64,000 nucleotides of DNA from Sphaerisporangium album (lineage in GTDB: Bacteria > Actinomycetota > Actinomycetes > Streptosporangiales > Streptosporangiaceae): the NCBI RefSeq assembly GCF_003323745.1, contig NZ_QOIL01000012.1, forward strand, positions 62,001-126,000, in the 5' to 3' direction. The position numbers and the translations under genes were made by a program. Below are positions 9,012 through 21,512 of this stretch, one piece after another (positions within the stretch are counted from its first letter, which is position 1; the number at the start of each line of letters is the position of its first letter). The notes under the pieces were generated by a model. That model worked only from the letters and a program-made list of their open reading frames with translations, did not search any database and was not told where the DNA came from.

Positions 9012-9154
9012 GACGATCCCTCCCAGCCTTCCCGCGGAGGGTACCCAGTGGGGGCGTTTCCCCGCATCCGGATATCGGCCGTGGCCAGGCACGCACGGTG
9101 ACCCGGTCCCAGGCCGCCGCCCGTGCTCCCAAGGTACCGGCGGGCCGCTCCCGG

Positions 9155-9772
9155 CTAGGGCCTTGGGCGGAGGCCGTCGAAGACGATGGCCAGGGCCTTG
9201 GCCCGCACCTCGCCGTCGGACGCGGCCCGCTCGGCGGCACGCGAGACGCCGGCCATCAGCGCCAGCAGCTCGGCGACCCCGACGTCCTCGCGCACGGCCC
9301 CGGCCCGCTGCGCGCGGGCGAGCAGCTCGGCGACGGCGGCCCGCACCCGCTTCCCGTACTCGGCGGTCGCGGCCGTGACGTCGACCCCCGCCTCGTGGAG
9401 CACGTCGGTGAAGGCGTTCTTCGTGCGCCCCTGCTCGACGACGCGGGCGAAGAACGCGAAGAACACGGCGCCCGGGTCGGCCGCGCCGGCCTGCGCTTCG
9501 GCGTCCTCGGCGAGCCTGCGCAGGCGGTCGACCAGAACGGCCGTCAGCAGCGCCTCCTTGGTGGGGAAGTGCCGGAACACCGTCCCGATGCCGACCCCGG
9601 CCTCGCGGGCGACCTCCTCGGTGGAGGCGCCGGTGCCCTTGGCCGCGAAGACCGCGTCGGCGGCCGCAAGGACGCGGGCGCGGTTGCGCCGGGCGTCGGC
9701 GCGCAACGGCCGCTCGGCCCCTGCCCCGGCCTCGGACGGGGCGCCGGGCCCGTCTGACGCGTCCGGAGTCAC
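9155..9772 (-). CDS. TetR family transcriptional regulator
   Basis: 205-aa repressor with an N-terminal TetR helix-turn-helix at about residues 28-74, including the recognition-helix pattern GVGIGTVFRHFPTKEAL. The C-terminal domain is helical and ligand-binding, with the 'adopted SbtR-like' style seen in many actinobacterial TetRs. The start is GTG 9772. The nearest likely targets are its own gene and the downstream ABC-F gene on the same strand, about 140 bp away. No operator was recognised. Confidence 0.9.
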   Translation of the reverse strand: MTPDASDGPGAPSEAGAGAERPLRADARRNRARVLAAADAVFAAKGTGASTEEVAREAGVGIGTVFRHFPTKEALLTAVLVDRLRRLAEDAEAQAGAADPGAVFFAFFARVVEQGRTKNAFTDVLHEAGVDVTAATAEYGKRVRAAVAELLARAQRAGAVREDVGVAELLALMAGVSRAAERAASDGEVRAKALAIVFDGLRPRP

Positions 9773-9883
9773 GGACCGATCCTATCGGCGGCGTCGCGGC
9801 CGATGCGGGGCCGCGAGCCCCGCGGCCCCGCGAGTGACCATAAAGTGGGTCCCCTACCTGCGGATTGCTTTGGAGTGGCGACG

Positions 9884-10138
9884 GTGGAAGACGATGACTA
9901 CGTCTCTGTGGGCGAGGCCTTGTCGGGGCTCACTGTCTCGCCGCTCCCCGAGGGCTGGACGGCCCTGGGCGCGATCATCCTGGTCAAGTGCTTCGACGAC
10001 GAGGGCCGCTCGTCCTGGGCCTTCCGGCGCACGGACGGGCTGAACGACGAGGAGCTGCTCGGCGCGCTGATGGTGCGCACCGACCTGCTGCGCCGCGAGC
10101 TGTTCGAGGCCTACACCGACGACGAGGAAGAGGGCTGA
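9884..10138 (+). CDS. Small conserved-looking acidic protein, 84 aa
   Basis: Begins at GTG 9884, eight bases after GGAG. It is acidic at both ends, with a short hydrophobic beta segment in the middle (AIILVKCFDDEG) followed by a helical region with alternating charges (ELLGALMVRTDLLRRELFEAY). I know no function. The C-terminal Asp/Glu run overlaps the 3' end of convergent metE by 28 bp. The start signal and codon bias support a real gene. Confidence 0.65.
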   Translation: MEDDDYVSVGEALSGLTVSPLPEGWTALGAIILVKCFDDEGRSSWAFRRTDGLNDEELLGALMVRTDLLRRELFEAYTDDEEEG

Positions 10139-12474
10139 GCGAGCGTCTCGCGCAGCCGGCGCGCGGCCGTCACCACGTTGGCCAGCGCCGCCTCCACCTG
10201 CGCGTACGTGCGGGTCTTCAGCCCGCAGTCCGGGTTGACCCACACCCGCTCGGCGGGCAGCGCGCGCAGCACGGCGTCCAGCAGGTCGCCGACCTCCTCG
10301 GGGCCGGGCACGCGCGGTGAGTGGATGTCGTACACGCCCGGCCCGAGGCCCCGCGCGAAGTCCCGCACCATGGGCTCGCCGAGGATGCGCCCGCGCGACC
10401 TCGCCGACTCGACGCTGGTGACGTCCGCGTCCAGCGCGTCGATCGCGGCGAGGATCTGATCGGCGTCCGAATAGCACAAGTGTGTGTGGATCTGCGTGCG
10501 GTCGTCCACTCCCGAGGTCGCCCTCCGGTACGCGGCCACGGCCCAGTGCAGATAGGCGCCCTGCCCGGCGCGGCGCAGCGGCATCAGCTCGCGCAGCGCC
10601 GGCTCGTCGACCTGCACGATGGAGATCCCGGCGGCCTCCAGGTCGGCGATCTCGGCACGCACCGCGTCGGCGACCTGGAACGCCACCTCGCGCAGCGGCA
10701 GGTCGTCCCGGACGAACGACCACGCGACGATGGTCACAGGGCCGGTGAGGATGCCCTTCACCGGCCTGCCGGTCAGCGACCGCGCGTACTCGGCCCAGCG
10801 CACGGTGATCGGCGCGGGCCTGCCGACGTCGCCGTGCAGGATCGGCGGGCGCGTGCAGCGCGAGCCGTACGACTGCACCCACCCGTGGCGGGTCACGGCG
10901 AAGCCGTCGAGGTGCTCGGCGAAGTACTGCACCATGTCGTTGCGCTCCGGCTCGCCGTGCACGAGCACGTCCAGGCCGAGCCGCTCCTGGAGGCGGACGG
11001 CCCGCTCGATCTCGGCGCGGACGCGCTCCTCGTAGGCCCCCTCGTCCAGCTCGCCCGCCGCGAACGCCGCGCGGGCGGCGCGTAGCTCGCCGGTCTGCGG
11101 GAACGAGCCGATCGTGGTGACGGGGAGCGGGGGCAGTCCCAGGTGCTCCGCCTGCGCGGCGGCCCGCACCGCGTACGGCGAGCGGCTCTCCCACACCGGG
11201 GGCGTGACGGCGGGGGCGGGGTGTGCCTCAGCCGGAGGGACGGGCCCGGCCAGTACCTCCCCGCTCCCCCCGGTCCTCCTCGTCCCGCCGCTCTCCTCGG
11301 GCTCTCCGGGCTCCTCGGGGGCGCCGCTCTCCCCAGGCTCGCCACCGGCGACGGGCGGGGCCGTCGCGAGCAGGGCGGCCAGCTCGACGACCTCGGTGAC
11401 CTTCTCGTCGGCGAACGCCATGCGCGCCACCAGCGCGGGGTCCAGTCCGGTCTCGGGCTCCAGACTGTGCGGGACGTGCTGCAGGGAGCACGAGGTGGAG
11501 ACGACGACCCGCTCCACGCGCTCGCGCAGGACGCGCAGCCGGTCGAGGGCACGGTCGCGGTCGGTGCGCCAGACGTCCCGCCCGGACACCACCCCGGCGA
11601 CGACGGTCTTGCCCGCCAGGGCGTCCCCGAGGGCCTCGACGGGCGTACGGCCGCGCACGAGGTCCACGCCGACGGCCTCGACCGGCGTGCCCGCGAGGAC
11701 CGGCAGCGCCTCCCCCAGGTCGCCGAAGTACGAGGCGACGAACAGCCCGGGCCGGTCCGCGCGCGAGCCCAGCCGCTCGTACGCCTGCCGGACCGCGTCC
11801 AGCTCCGCGCCGGTGCGGTCGGCGACCAGGGCCGGCTCGTCGAGCTGCACCCAGGCGGCGCCCTCGGCGGCGAGCGCGGCGAGCAGCCGCTCGTAGGCGT
11901 CCAGCACGTCGCCCAGCCGGTCCAGCGGGGCGAACCGCTCCGGGGCTCCCGGCGCGGGCTGGGACAGCAGCAGGAAGGTCACCGGGCCGACCACCACGGG
12001 CCGCGTCTCGAACCCGAGCGCCCGCGCCTCGCGCAGCTCCGCGACGGGCTTGCCCGGATCCGGAGTGAACACGGTGTCCGGCCCGATTTCCGGGACGATG
12101 TAGTGATAATTCGTGTCAAACCACTTGGTCATCCGCAATGGGGGCACGTCGCGCGTGCCGCGCGCCATCGCGAAGTACGTGTCCAGCGCCGACGCGCCGC
12201 GGTGGCGCCCGGGAACGGCGCCGAGCATCACCGCCGTGTCGAGCACCTGGTCGTAGTACGAGAACGTGTTGCACGGCGCTGCGGCGAGACCGAGGGCGTC
12301 CAGGCGGCGCCAGGTCCGCTCGCGGATGCGCGCGCCGGCCGCCCGCAGCTCCTCGGCGGTCGAGCCGCCGTCCCAATACCGCTCCAGCGCCCGTTTCAGC
12401 TCCCGGTCCGGCCCGATCCTCGGGTAGCCGAGGATCGTCGAGGCGGGGAACGGCGTGGTGGGTACGGCGGGCAT
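10111..12474 (-). CDS. metE: Cobalamin-independent methionine synthase
   Basis: 5-methyltetrahydropteroyltriglutamate-homocysteine methyltransferase (787 aa), the last step of methionine synthesis without B12. From ATG 12474 (GAAGGAG Shine-Dalgarno) the N-terminal domain starts with STILGYPRIGPDRELKRALE. The C-terminal domain has the zinc ligands in HGEPERNDMVQYF, the Cys in THLCYS and the final Cys in NPDCGLKTR. The linker between the two barrels is lengthened by a Gly/Glu/Pro-rich insertion encoded around 11230-11350. The divergent LysR gene is the natural candidate regulator. No B12 riboswitch is visible upstream. The stop overlaps a small convergent gene by 28 bp. Confidence 0.96.
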   Translation of the reverse strand: MPAVPTTPFPASTILGYPRIGPDRELKRALERYWDGGSTAEELRAAGARIRERTWRRLDALGLAAAPCNTFSYYDQVLDTAVMLGAVPGRHRGASALDTYFAMARGTRDVPPLRMTKWFDTNYHYIVPEIGPDTVFTPDPGKPVAELREARALGFETRPVVVGPVTFLLLSQPAPGAPERFAPLDRLGDVLDAYERLLAALAAEGAAWVQLDEPALVADRTGAELDAVRQAYERLGSRADRPGLFVASYFGDLGEALPVLAGTPVEAVGVDLVRGRTPVEALGDALAGKTVVAGVVSGRDVWRTDRDRALDRLRVLRERVERVVVSTSCSLQHVPHSLEPETGLDPALVARMAFADEKVTEVVELAALLATAPPVAGGEPGESGAPEEPGEPEESGGTRRTGGSGEVLAGPVPPAEAHPAPAVTPPVWESRSPYAVRAAAQAEHLGLPPLPVTTIGSFPQTGELRAARAAFAAGELDEGAYEERVRAEIERAVRLQERLGLDVLVHGEPERNDMVQYFAEHLDGFAVTRHGWVQSYGSRCTRPPILHGDVGRPAPITVRWAEYARSLTGRPVKGILTGPVTIVAWSFVRDDLPLREVAFQVADAVRAEIADLEAAGISIVQVDEPALRELMPLRRAGQGAYLHWAVAAYRRATSGVDDRTQIHTHLCYSDADQILAAIDALDADVTSVESARSRGRILGEPMVRDFARGLGPGVYDIHSPRVPGPEEVGDLLDAVLRALPAERVWVNPDCGLKTRTYAQVEAALANVVTAARRLRETLAQPSSSSSV

Positions 12475-12549
12475 GCGGGCTCCTTCACAGGCGGACGAGT
12501 GGCCTGCCCATGGACGGCCGGCATGCGGGCACCTCACGGGCGGACGGGT
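12470..12549. repeat. Imperfect 30-bp direct repeat duplicating the metE start region
   Basis: The block at 12470-12500, which contains the metE start codon and its Shine-Dalgarno, is repeated with a few changes at 12520-12549, about 50 bp upstream of metE. Both copies begin ggcatgcgggc and contain ggcggacg. The upstream copy therefore offers a second ATG with a weaker ribosome site in a different frame from metE. Confidence 0.7.
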
Positions 12550-12650
12550 CGGCCCCACCCTGCCCGCAGACGGGACACAAGGACGCGATCTATTGGTTTA
12601 GCTTATGGATGGAGGCGCCGCTCACCGCGCCGAGAGGGCCATACTTGAGC

Positions 12651-13598
12651 ATGGATCACGGCCCGCACCCGCGCGACCTGCGCTGCTTCGTGAGCGTCGC
12701 CCGCCACCACGGCTTCTCGCCCGCGGCGGCCGAGCTCCGCATGTCGCAGCCGGCGGTCAGCCAGGCCATCGCCCGTCTCGAACGCGTCATCGGCGTCCGC
12801 CTCTTCGCCCGCACCAGCCGCGAGGTCCGCCTCCTCCCGGCCGGCGAGGCCCTCCTGCCGTACGCCGAGACCGCGCTGGACACGCTCGCCGCGCTCTCCT
12901 CCGAGGCCGCGCGGCTGGCCGTTCCCGAGCGACCGTCCATTCGATTCGCTTATCCACCACTTGTGGGAGCCCTCGCCGCACGCGCGGCCCGGCGGCTCGC
13001 CCGCCGCGTACCGCCGATCGGCGTGGACCTCAGCCCGATGGGACGACGGGCCGCGACGGCGCTGCTGGAGCGCGGCGAGGTGCCGGCGGCGATCCTCGCC
13101 TCGCCCTTCCCCCTGCGGATGACGACGGGCACCCGGTTCCACGTGACGGTCGGCCACCTCGCCGTCCCCGCCGGAGACCCGCTCGCCGCCCCCGCCCGGG
13201 CCCCCCTCGCCGCCCCGGCCGAAGACCCGGCCGCGGCCCGGGCGCCGCTGCGGCCCGAGCAGCTCGCCCGGCACAAGATCCTCATGCCCCGCCACCGCCC
13301 GCCCGGCGGCATGTGGGAACGGCTGGCCGCCCGGCTGCGCGGCCCCCACCAGCTCCACATCGTTGCCGACGAGATCGACGACTTCGCCGCCGCCCTCGAC
13401 CTCGTGGCCGCAGGCGCCGGCCTGCTGCCCGTACCCCGCCTGCTCACCACGACCATCCGCCGGGACGACATTCGCTTCGTCCCCTTCGACGCGGGCGACC
13501 TGCGCATCACCTACGGCCTCGTGTGGTCCCGCGACCGCATGCCCCCCGAACTCATGCCCCTGGTCCAGGCCGTCCAGGAGGTGCTGTGGACCCGGTGA
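12651..13598 (+). CDS. LysR family transcriptional regulator
   Basis: 315-aa LysR-type regulator. The N-terminal winged helix spans about residues 7-66, with RDLRCFVSVARHHGFSPAAA and SQPAVSQAIARLE as the hallmark HTH. The rest is the periplasmic-binding-protein-like effector domain, with a Pro/Ala-rich loop in its middle. ATG 12651 is preferred because the conserved HTH begins right after it; an in-frame ATG at 12609 is possible. It is divergent from metE, which suggests a MetR-like role in methionine control, though the MetR box TGAA-N5-TTCA was not seen in the shared promoter region. Confidence 0.88.
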   Translation: MDHGPHPRDLRCFVSVARHHGFSPAAAELRMSQPAVSQAIARLERVIGVRLFARTSREVRLLPAGEALLPYAETALDTLAALSSEAARLAVPERPSIRFAYPPLVGALAARAARRLARRVPPIGVDLSPMGRRAATALLERGEVPAAILASPFPLRMTTGTRFHVTVGHLAVPAGDPLAAPARAPLAAPAEDPAAARAPLRPEQLARHKILMPRHRPPGGMWERLAARLRGPHQLHIVADEIDDFAAALDLVAAGAGLLPVPRLLTTTIRRDDIRFVPFDAGDLRITYGLVWSRDRMPPELMPLVQAVQEVLWTR

Positions 13599-13673
13599 GC
13601 GCTCAAGGGACCGCCTGGTGCGACCCCTCCGCCACGCTGTCCGCCGGCGGCCGCGCCACCGGCAAGATCGTCC

Positions 13674-16578
<2,905 letters not shown>

Positions 16579-16980
16579 GTGCGCGACGCAATGACTCGTC
16601 ACCGCGCGGACAATCCGCTCCTATCCCTGGCCGGGACCGCGGCGCGGCTCACGACCGCCGTACTGGTGATCGGGCTGGCGGGCGCCGTCGTGTCGTCACC
16701 GGCGGCGGCGGCCGGCGTGCCCGAGACCCGCCACACCGTCCGGGCGGGCACCGACCCGGGCGATCCCTACCTGGCCAGGATGGGAAACGGCAAGCACAAC
16801 TCGTTGTACCTTCAGGTGTCGAGCCCGACCTACATGTTCGGCGTACAGCACAAGTCCAACGCGTCCGTCCAGGGAAGCGCCCCCTCCCAGAGCGCTTTCT
16901 GCAAGAGGAAGCGCGTCTGCTATATCCGGGAGAGCCAGACGATATTTCACGGCCACGGCCGCGGGAAGAGGCGGCACTGA
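16579..16980 (+). CDS. Small secreted basic protein
   Basis: 133 aa (from GTG 16579) or 129 aa (from ATG 16591, four codons later); neither start has an ideally spaced Shine-Dalgarno. A clear Sec signal peptide (hydrophobic core TTAVLVIGLAGAVV, then SSPAAAAG) ends near residue 45. The mature ~85-residue part is basic, with two cysteines flanking FCKRKRVC that could form one disulfide, and a His/Arg/Lys-rich tail. I recognise no family. An extracellular location is supported by the signal peptide only. Confidence 0.6.
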   Translation: MRDAMTRHRADNPLLSLAGTAARLTTAVLVIGLAGAVVSSPAAAAGVPETRHTVRAGTDPGDPYLARMGNGKHNSLYLQVSSPTYMFGVQHKSNASVQGSAPSQSAFCKRKRVCYIRESQTIFHGHGRGKRRH

Positions 16981-17108
16981 TCTCCGCCGGTCGGCGATGA
17001 CGCCGCCCCGCACCACGCCGGTCCGCGCGCGGGCTCGTCCGGGGCGGGGGTCACCGGTCCAGGACACACCCCCGATGGCCGGCCTTGACGTGGCCGATTC
17101 CCGGCGGC

Positions 17109-17636
17109 TCAGCCCTCCGCCAGCTCCAGCAGCCGCGTGACGGTGTTCCAGTTGCGCATCGTGGCCGGGGCGCTCGACCGCTTCTCCACCAGAGGCGGCA
17201 GCTTGGGGCGGCGCAGGCCGTCGGGGAAGTACATGTAGAGCTCCCGCCTGCCGACGGCCATCTCCTCCGGCGCGTACTCCGCCGGGTCGATGCCCTCCAG
17301 GACCGCCCTGTCGGGAGCCTCGGCCAGGAACACCACGACGAACTTCACCGGGTCCCGGACCTCCAGCGGGTTCTCCTCGACCACCGCGCGCAGCTCCGGC
17401 ACCGTCCGGACGATCACCGCGGGGGACAGGCCCAGTTCTTCGGAGATCCGCCGCTCCACCTCGGCCGCGACCTGCTCCGCGGACCTGCCGTGGGCCGTGA
17501 GCAGGGCGTTCCCGCTCTGCAGATGCGTGCGGACCCCGGTGTACCCCAGCCCTTCCAGCACGGCGCGTAGATCGGCCATGGCGACCCTCGTGCGGGGGTT
17601 GATGTTGATTCCGCGCAGCAGCGCGACGTAGCGCAT
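17109..17636 (-). CDS. DUF1697 family protein
   Basis: 175-aa member of the DUF1697 family, recognised by the start MRYVALLRGININ, then MADLRAVLEGLGYTGVRTHLQSGN and a C-terminal RNWNTVTRLLEL block, all family hallmarks. Cytoplasmic, of unknown biochemical function. The full family length is present. It stands alone and points away from the TetR-ABC operon downstream. Confidence 0.92.
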   Translation of the reverse strand: MRYVALLRGININPRTRVAMADLRAVLEGLGYTGVRTHLQSGNALLTAHGRSAEQVAAEVERRISEELGLSPAVIVRTVPELRAVVEENPLEVRDPVKFVVVFLAEAPDRAVLEGIDPAEYAPEEMAVGRRELYMYFPDGLRRPKLPPLVEKRSSAPATMRNWNTVTRLLELAEG

Positions 17637-17695
17637 CGGATCACCTGTCCCATCGGCGATTACCAGGCGACGCTACCGCCCGTACCTGTCAGGGG

Positions 17696-17851
17696 ATGTC
17701 GGCTTTCGCGCCCTGGACGGGCACCAGTGGGTCGTTCCTCCACCTGGGCTTCACCGCCACGGGTCTGGACGGGGAGCGGCCGGACGGGCACGCGTACACG
17801 CCCTCCCGCGTCAAGAAAGCGTATGGATTCATGACGCGGAATGGACAGTGA
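17696..17851 (+). CDS. Doubtful 51-codon open frame, possible gene remnant
   Basis: The frame runs from ATG 17696 to TGA 17851 and is bounded by good codon bias, but has no usable Shine-Dalgarno (AGGGG touches the ATG). The sequence ends YTPSRVKKAYGFMTRNGQ and has no recognisable domain. It may be the 3' remnant of a longer gene whose 5' part is gone. It lies just upstream of the TetR gene and might instead be non-coding promoter DNA. Confidence 0.25.
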   Translation: MSAFAPWTGTSGSFLHLGFTATGLDGERPDGHAYTPSRVKKAYGFMTRNGQ

Positions 17852-17918
17852 CTACACACGCGTATAGCGTCCTTGTCCGCGCGAGTAGTGGGCTACACGC
17901 CCGGACAGGAACAGGAAA

Positions 17919-18623
17919 GTGGCGATGATCCAACCGGACCCTGAGGACCTCACCGCCCGTGCCCGCATCCGAGACGCGGCATTGCTGCAGTTCGGCGAGC
18001 ACGGGTTCGAGCGGGCGACGATCCGCGAGATCGCCAAGGCCGCCGGGGTGTCCTCGGGGCTGGTACGCCACCACTTCGGCTCCAAGCAGGAGCTACGCGA
18101 CGCCTGCGACGAGTTCATGTACCGGACGGTCCGCAAACTCAACGACCAGGCCCGCGCCGGTCTCATCAAGGGCGCGTTCGGCGACATGACCTACGTGGCC
18201 GCCGCACGCGCCGTGTTGCTCCCCTACCAGAAGTACCTGGCACGAGCTCTGGCCGACGGAACCGCCGCGGCGCTGTTCGACCAGATGGCCGACATGACCG
18301 AAGAGTGGCTCGCGATGGCCGACGAGAAACGCGCCGACCCCCCGGCGGCCGGCCTCAAGACCCGGGCGACGGTACTCACCGCGATGGCGCTGGCCGTCCC
18401 GGTCCTGCACCAGCACGTCTCCCGCGGCATCGGCGCCGACCTGTTCACGCCGGAGGGCGACCGTGAGGTCGCCTACGCCCTCCTCGACCTCTACTCGCAC
18501 GCGCTGATGACTCCGGACGATGCCGCCACCGCGCGCGCCGCCCTCGACACCGTCTGGAGCAAACCACCCCCAGCGGATCGCGACGCCGTGATCCGCTCAT
18601 TCGAGGAGCAAAACGATGACTGA
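17919..18623 (+). CDS. TetR family regulator of the adjacent ABC exporter
   Basis: 234 aa from GTG 17919 (ATG 17925, two codons later, is an equally good start; two AGGA sites fit one each). The N-terminal TetR HTH ([20 protein letters not shown], then [11 protein letters not shown]) lies around residues 28-72, followed by a helical effector domain. It overlaps the ABC ATPase gene by 8 bp, so regulator and transporter form one operon. The usual model is local repression relieved by an exported drug-like ligand; that is inference from context. Confidence 0.9.
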   Translation: MAMIQPDPEDLTARARIRDAALLQFGEHGFERATIREIAKAAGVSSGLVRHHFGSKQELRDACDEFMYRTVRKLNDQARAGLIKGAFGDMTYVAAARAVLLPYQKYLARALADGTAAALFDQMADMTEEWLAMADEKRADPPAAGLKTRATVLTAMALAVPVLHQHVSRGIGADLFTPEGDREVAYALLDLYSHALMTPDDAATARAALDTVWSKPPPADRDAVIRSFEEQNDD

Positions 18624-19527
18624 CGCCATCTCGGTGACAGGGCTCGTCAAGACGTTCGGCGCCACCCGGGCGCTGGACGGCCTCGATCTCTCTGTGCGCA
18701 CCGGGGAGGTCCACGGCTTCCTGGGCCCGAACGGCGCGGGAAAGAGCACCACCATCCGCATCCTGCTCGGCATGATGCGCGCGGACTCGGGCGCCGCGCG
18801 GCTGCTCGGCGGCGACCCCTGGGCCGACGCGACCACGCTGCACAAGCAGCTCGCGTACGTGCCCGGCGACGTCACGCTGTGGCCGAACCTGTCCGGCGGC
18901 GAGGTGATCGACATGCTCGGGCGGATGCGGGGCGGGCTGGACAAGCGGCGCCGCGCCGACCTGCTGGAACGCTTCGACCTCGACCCCCGCAAGAAGGGAC
19001 GCGCCTACTCCAAGGGCAACCGGCAGAAGGTCGCCCTGGTCGCCGCGCTCGCCTCCGACGTGCGGCTGCTGCTGCTCGACGAGCCGACATCCGGCCTGGA
19101 CCCGCTGATGGAAGAGGTGTTCCGCGAGGCCGTCCGCGAGGAGCAGCGCCGCGGCGACCGCACCGTGCTGCTGTCCAGCCACATCCTCTCCGAGGTCGAG
19201 GCGTTGTGCGACCGGCTGACGATCATCCGTGACGGCCGCGCCGTCGAGAGCGGCACGCTCGCCGACCTGCGCCACCTGAGCCGCACCACCATCCAGGCCG
19301 AGCTGGCCGCCCCCGCGGACGGCCTGGCCCAGCTGCCCGGCGTCCACGACCTCCACGTGGAGGGGGGCCGGGTGCGCTTCGACGTCGACGCCGACGCCCT
19401 GGACCCGGCGCTGCGCCACCTCACCGCCGTCGGCGTGCGCAGCCTCGTCAGCAGGCCGCCGACGCTGGAGGAGCTGTTCCTCCAGCACTACGACCGCACC
19501 CAGCGGACCGCCGAGGTGCCGCGATGA
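18616..19527 (+). CDS. ABC exporter ATP-binding protein
   Basis: 303-aa single ATPase domain of a drug-export type ABC transporter. Walker A is GPNGAGKST (about residues 38-46), the signature is the variant SKGNRQKVA instead of LSGGQ, and Walker B is [13 protein letters not shown]. The SKGNRQK signature is common in ABC-2 exporters of the tetronasin/antibiotic type. Start ATG 18616 follows CGAGGAG. It overlaps the TetR gene by 8 bp upstream and the permease gene by 4 bp downstream (ATGA), so the three are translated together. Confidence 0.93.
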   Translation: MTDAISVTGLVKTFGATRALDGLDLSVRTGEVHGFLGPNGAGKSTTIRILLGMMRADSGAARLLGGDPWADATTLHKQLAYVPGDVTLWPNLSGGEVIDMLGRMRGGLDKRRRADLLERFDLDPRKKGRAYSKGNRQKVALVAALASDVRLLLLDEPTSGLDPLMEEVFREAVREEQRRGDRTVLLSSHILSEVEALCDRLTIIRDGRAVESGTLADLRHLSRTTIQAELAAPADGLAQLPGVHDLHVEGGRVRFDVDADALDPALRHLTAVGVRSLVSRPPTLEELFLQHYDRTQRTAEVPR

Positions 19528-21131
19528 ACACCCTGACCGGCACGGTCCGGCTGGCCCGGCTGATCCTGCGCCGCGACCGCGTCCTGCTCCCGCTGTGGGT
19601 GCTGCTCCTCGGCCTCATCCCCCTGTCCTACGTCGCCTCCTTCAACGAGCTCTTCCCCACGGAGGCCGGGCGGCACGGCTACTTCGCGGCCAGCGAGCAC
19701 AACGCCGCCTTCGTCGCGCTGTACGGCCGCCTGTTCGGCTCCAGCCTGGGCGAGCTGGTCGCCTGGCGCGCCGGCTTCCTCCCCGTCGCGGTCGGCCTGC
19801 TCAGCATCCTCACCGTCGTCAGGCACACCCGGACCGAGGAGGAGAGCGGCCGCCGCGAGCTGCTCGGCTCGACCGTCACCGGCCGGCACGCCGGCCTGGC
19901 GGCGGCGCTCGTCACGACCTTCGCCGCCACGCTGGCGCTCGGGGCGATCCTGGCCGTGGGCATGATCGCCCAGGGCCTCCCCGCCGCCGGCTCGTGGGCC
20001 TTCGGCATGGAGCTGACCGCCTCGGGGTGGGTGTTCGCGGCGGTCGGCGGCGTGGCCGCGCAGCTCACCAGCAGCGCGGGCGGCGCGCGGGGCATCGCGA
20101 TCATCACGCTGGGCGCCGCCTACGTGCTGCGGGTCGTCGGCGACATCAGCGGCATCGGCGACGGCACGCTGGCCTGGCTGACGTGGCTGACACCGTTCGG
20201 GTGGGTCCAGCGGATGGTGCCCTACGGCGGCGACCACTGGTGGCCCGCCCTGCTCGCCGCCCTCGTCAGCGCGGTGCTCGCCGCGACGGCCGTCCTCCTC
20301 TCCGCGCGCCGCGACGTCGGCGCCGGCCTCCTGCCGCCCCGGCTCGGCCCCGCCTCGGCGACCCCCGGCCTGCGCTCGCCCCTGGCACTGGCCTGGCGGC
20401 TGCACCGCGGCCTGCTGGCCGGCTGGCTCGCCGGGTTCGCCGTCCTCGGAGTCGTGCTCGGCTACCTCGCCGCGGGCGTCGGCGACCTGGTGCGCGACAA
20501 CCGGCAGCTCAACCAGGTGTTCGCCAACCTCGGCGGCGCGTCCGGGCTGATCGACAGCTACATCGCCTCGATCATGGGGCTTTTCGGGCTGATCGCAGGC
20601 GGTTACGCCATCCAGGCGACGCTGCGCGCGCGGGTCGAGGAGACGAACGGGCACGCCGAGCCGGTGCTCGGCACGGGGGTCGGCCGCGTCGCCTGGCTGG
20701 GCGGCCACCTGACCTTCTCGCTGCTCGGCCCGGCCGCCGTCCTGGCCGTCGCCGGAGCCGCCGTCGGGCTGACCCACGGCCTGAACACCGGGGACGTCGG
20801 CCGCGAACTGCCGAGAGCGGTGGCGGGCGCGCTCGTGCAACTGCCCGCGGTGTGGATCCTGTCCGCGGTCACGATCGTGATGTTCGGCCTGCTGCCGCGC
20901 CTCGCGGCCGTGAGCTGGGGCGCGCTGGTGATCTGCCTGCTGTTCGGCCTGGTCGGCAGCGCTCTCGGGCTGGACGACCGGGTTCTGGAGGTCTCGCCCT
21001 TCACCCACCTGCCGAAGATCCCCGGAGGCCAGGTCACCGTGGCCCCGCTGATCTGGCTGACGGCCATCGCCGCGGCCTTGACCGCGGCCGGCCTCACCGC
21101 CTTCCGCCGCAGGGACGTCCCGGTCACCTGA
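19524..21131 (+). CDS. ABC exporter permease, two-part (tetronasin-type)
   Basis: 535-aa integral membrane protein with about twelve hydrophobic segments in two similar halves, the layout of large actinobacterial ABC-2 permeases once annotated as exporters of polyketide antibiotics. The first helix is at about residues 20-40 ([20 protein letters not shown]). Helices cluster again around residues 290-420 after a cytoplasmic linker near residue 270. It pairs with the ATPase encoded just upstream (4-bp ATGA overlap). The substrate is unknown. Confidence 0.9.
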   Translation: MNTLTGTVRLARLILRRDRVLLPLWVLLLGLIPLSYVASFNELFPTEAGRHGYFAASEHNAAFVALYGRLFGSSLGELVAWRAGFLPVAVGLLSILTVVRHTRTEEESGRRELLGSTVTGRHAGLAAALVTTFAATLALGAILAVGMIAQGLPAAGSWAFGMELTASGWVFAAVGGVAAQLTSSAGGARGIAIITLGAAYVLRVVGDISGIGDGTLAWLTWLTPFGWVQRMVPYGGDHWWPALLAALVSAVLAATAVLLSARRDVGAGLLPPRLGPASATPGLRSPLALAWRLHRGLLAGWLAGFAVLGVVLGYLAAGVGDLVRDNRQLNQVFANLGGASGLIDSYIASIMGLFGLIAGGYAIQATLRARVEETNGHAEPVLGTGVGRVAWLGGHLTFSLLGPAAVLAVAGAAVGLTHGLNTGDVGRELPRAVAGALVQLPAVWILSAVTIVMFGLLPRLAAVSWGALVICLLFGLVGSALGLDDRVLEVSPFTHLPKIPGGQVTVAPLIWLTAIAAALTAAGLTAFRRRDVPVT

Positions 21132-21251
21132 CGTCTCCGACGGGTCCGGCCCTTTCTGAGGCCGGACCCGTCCGCGTGCCCGGCCTCGGCGTTTCGCGCC
21201 GCTCGGGGCGGCAAAGGGTCAGGGCGAGGGGTGTGACGGGAGGGGTTCCGC

Positions 21252-21512
21252 ATGGAGGAGCAGGACACGGGGGCAGTTCCCGCGCCGCCAGGCCGCCCGG
21301 CGCCGGCGGTCACGGTGACGCCCTGCCGCGACGGGCCGCTGCTGGTGAGGGGACCGTTCACCATCGTCACTCAGGACGGCCGCACCATCGACCCCGGCCG
21401 GTCGACCGTGGCGCTGTGCCGGTGCGGGCGTTCGGCCGTCAAACCGTTCTGCGATGGTTCGCACAAGGTCGTGGGCTTCCGCGCCCCCAGCGAGCCCGAG
21501 ACCCCGGCCTGA
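21252..21512 (+). CDS. CDGSH iron-sulfur domain protein
   Basis: 86-aa protein with a perfect CDGSH motif, CRCGRSAVKPFCDGSH (C-x-C-x2-S-x3-P-x-C-D-G-S-H), which binds a redox-active 2Fe-2S cluster through three Cys and one His. A GGGAGGGG Shine-Dalgarno precedes ATG 21252. The N-terminus is Pro/Ala-rich, without a membrane anchor, so it is soluble. The last 142 bp are overlapped antisense by the glycosyltransferase gene. The neighbouring iron-containing redox enzyme suggests a shared redox task. Confidence 0.93.
   Translation: MEEQDTGAVPAPPGRPAPAVTVTPCRDGPLLVRGPFTIVTQDGRTIDPGRSTVALCRCGRSAVKPFCDGSHKVVGFRAPSEPETPA

Noticed and set aside
12475-12650. Cobalamin riboswitch before metE
   Set aside because: The ~175-bp spacer has no B12 box or the P4-P6-like core and is too short for the usual leader.
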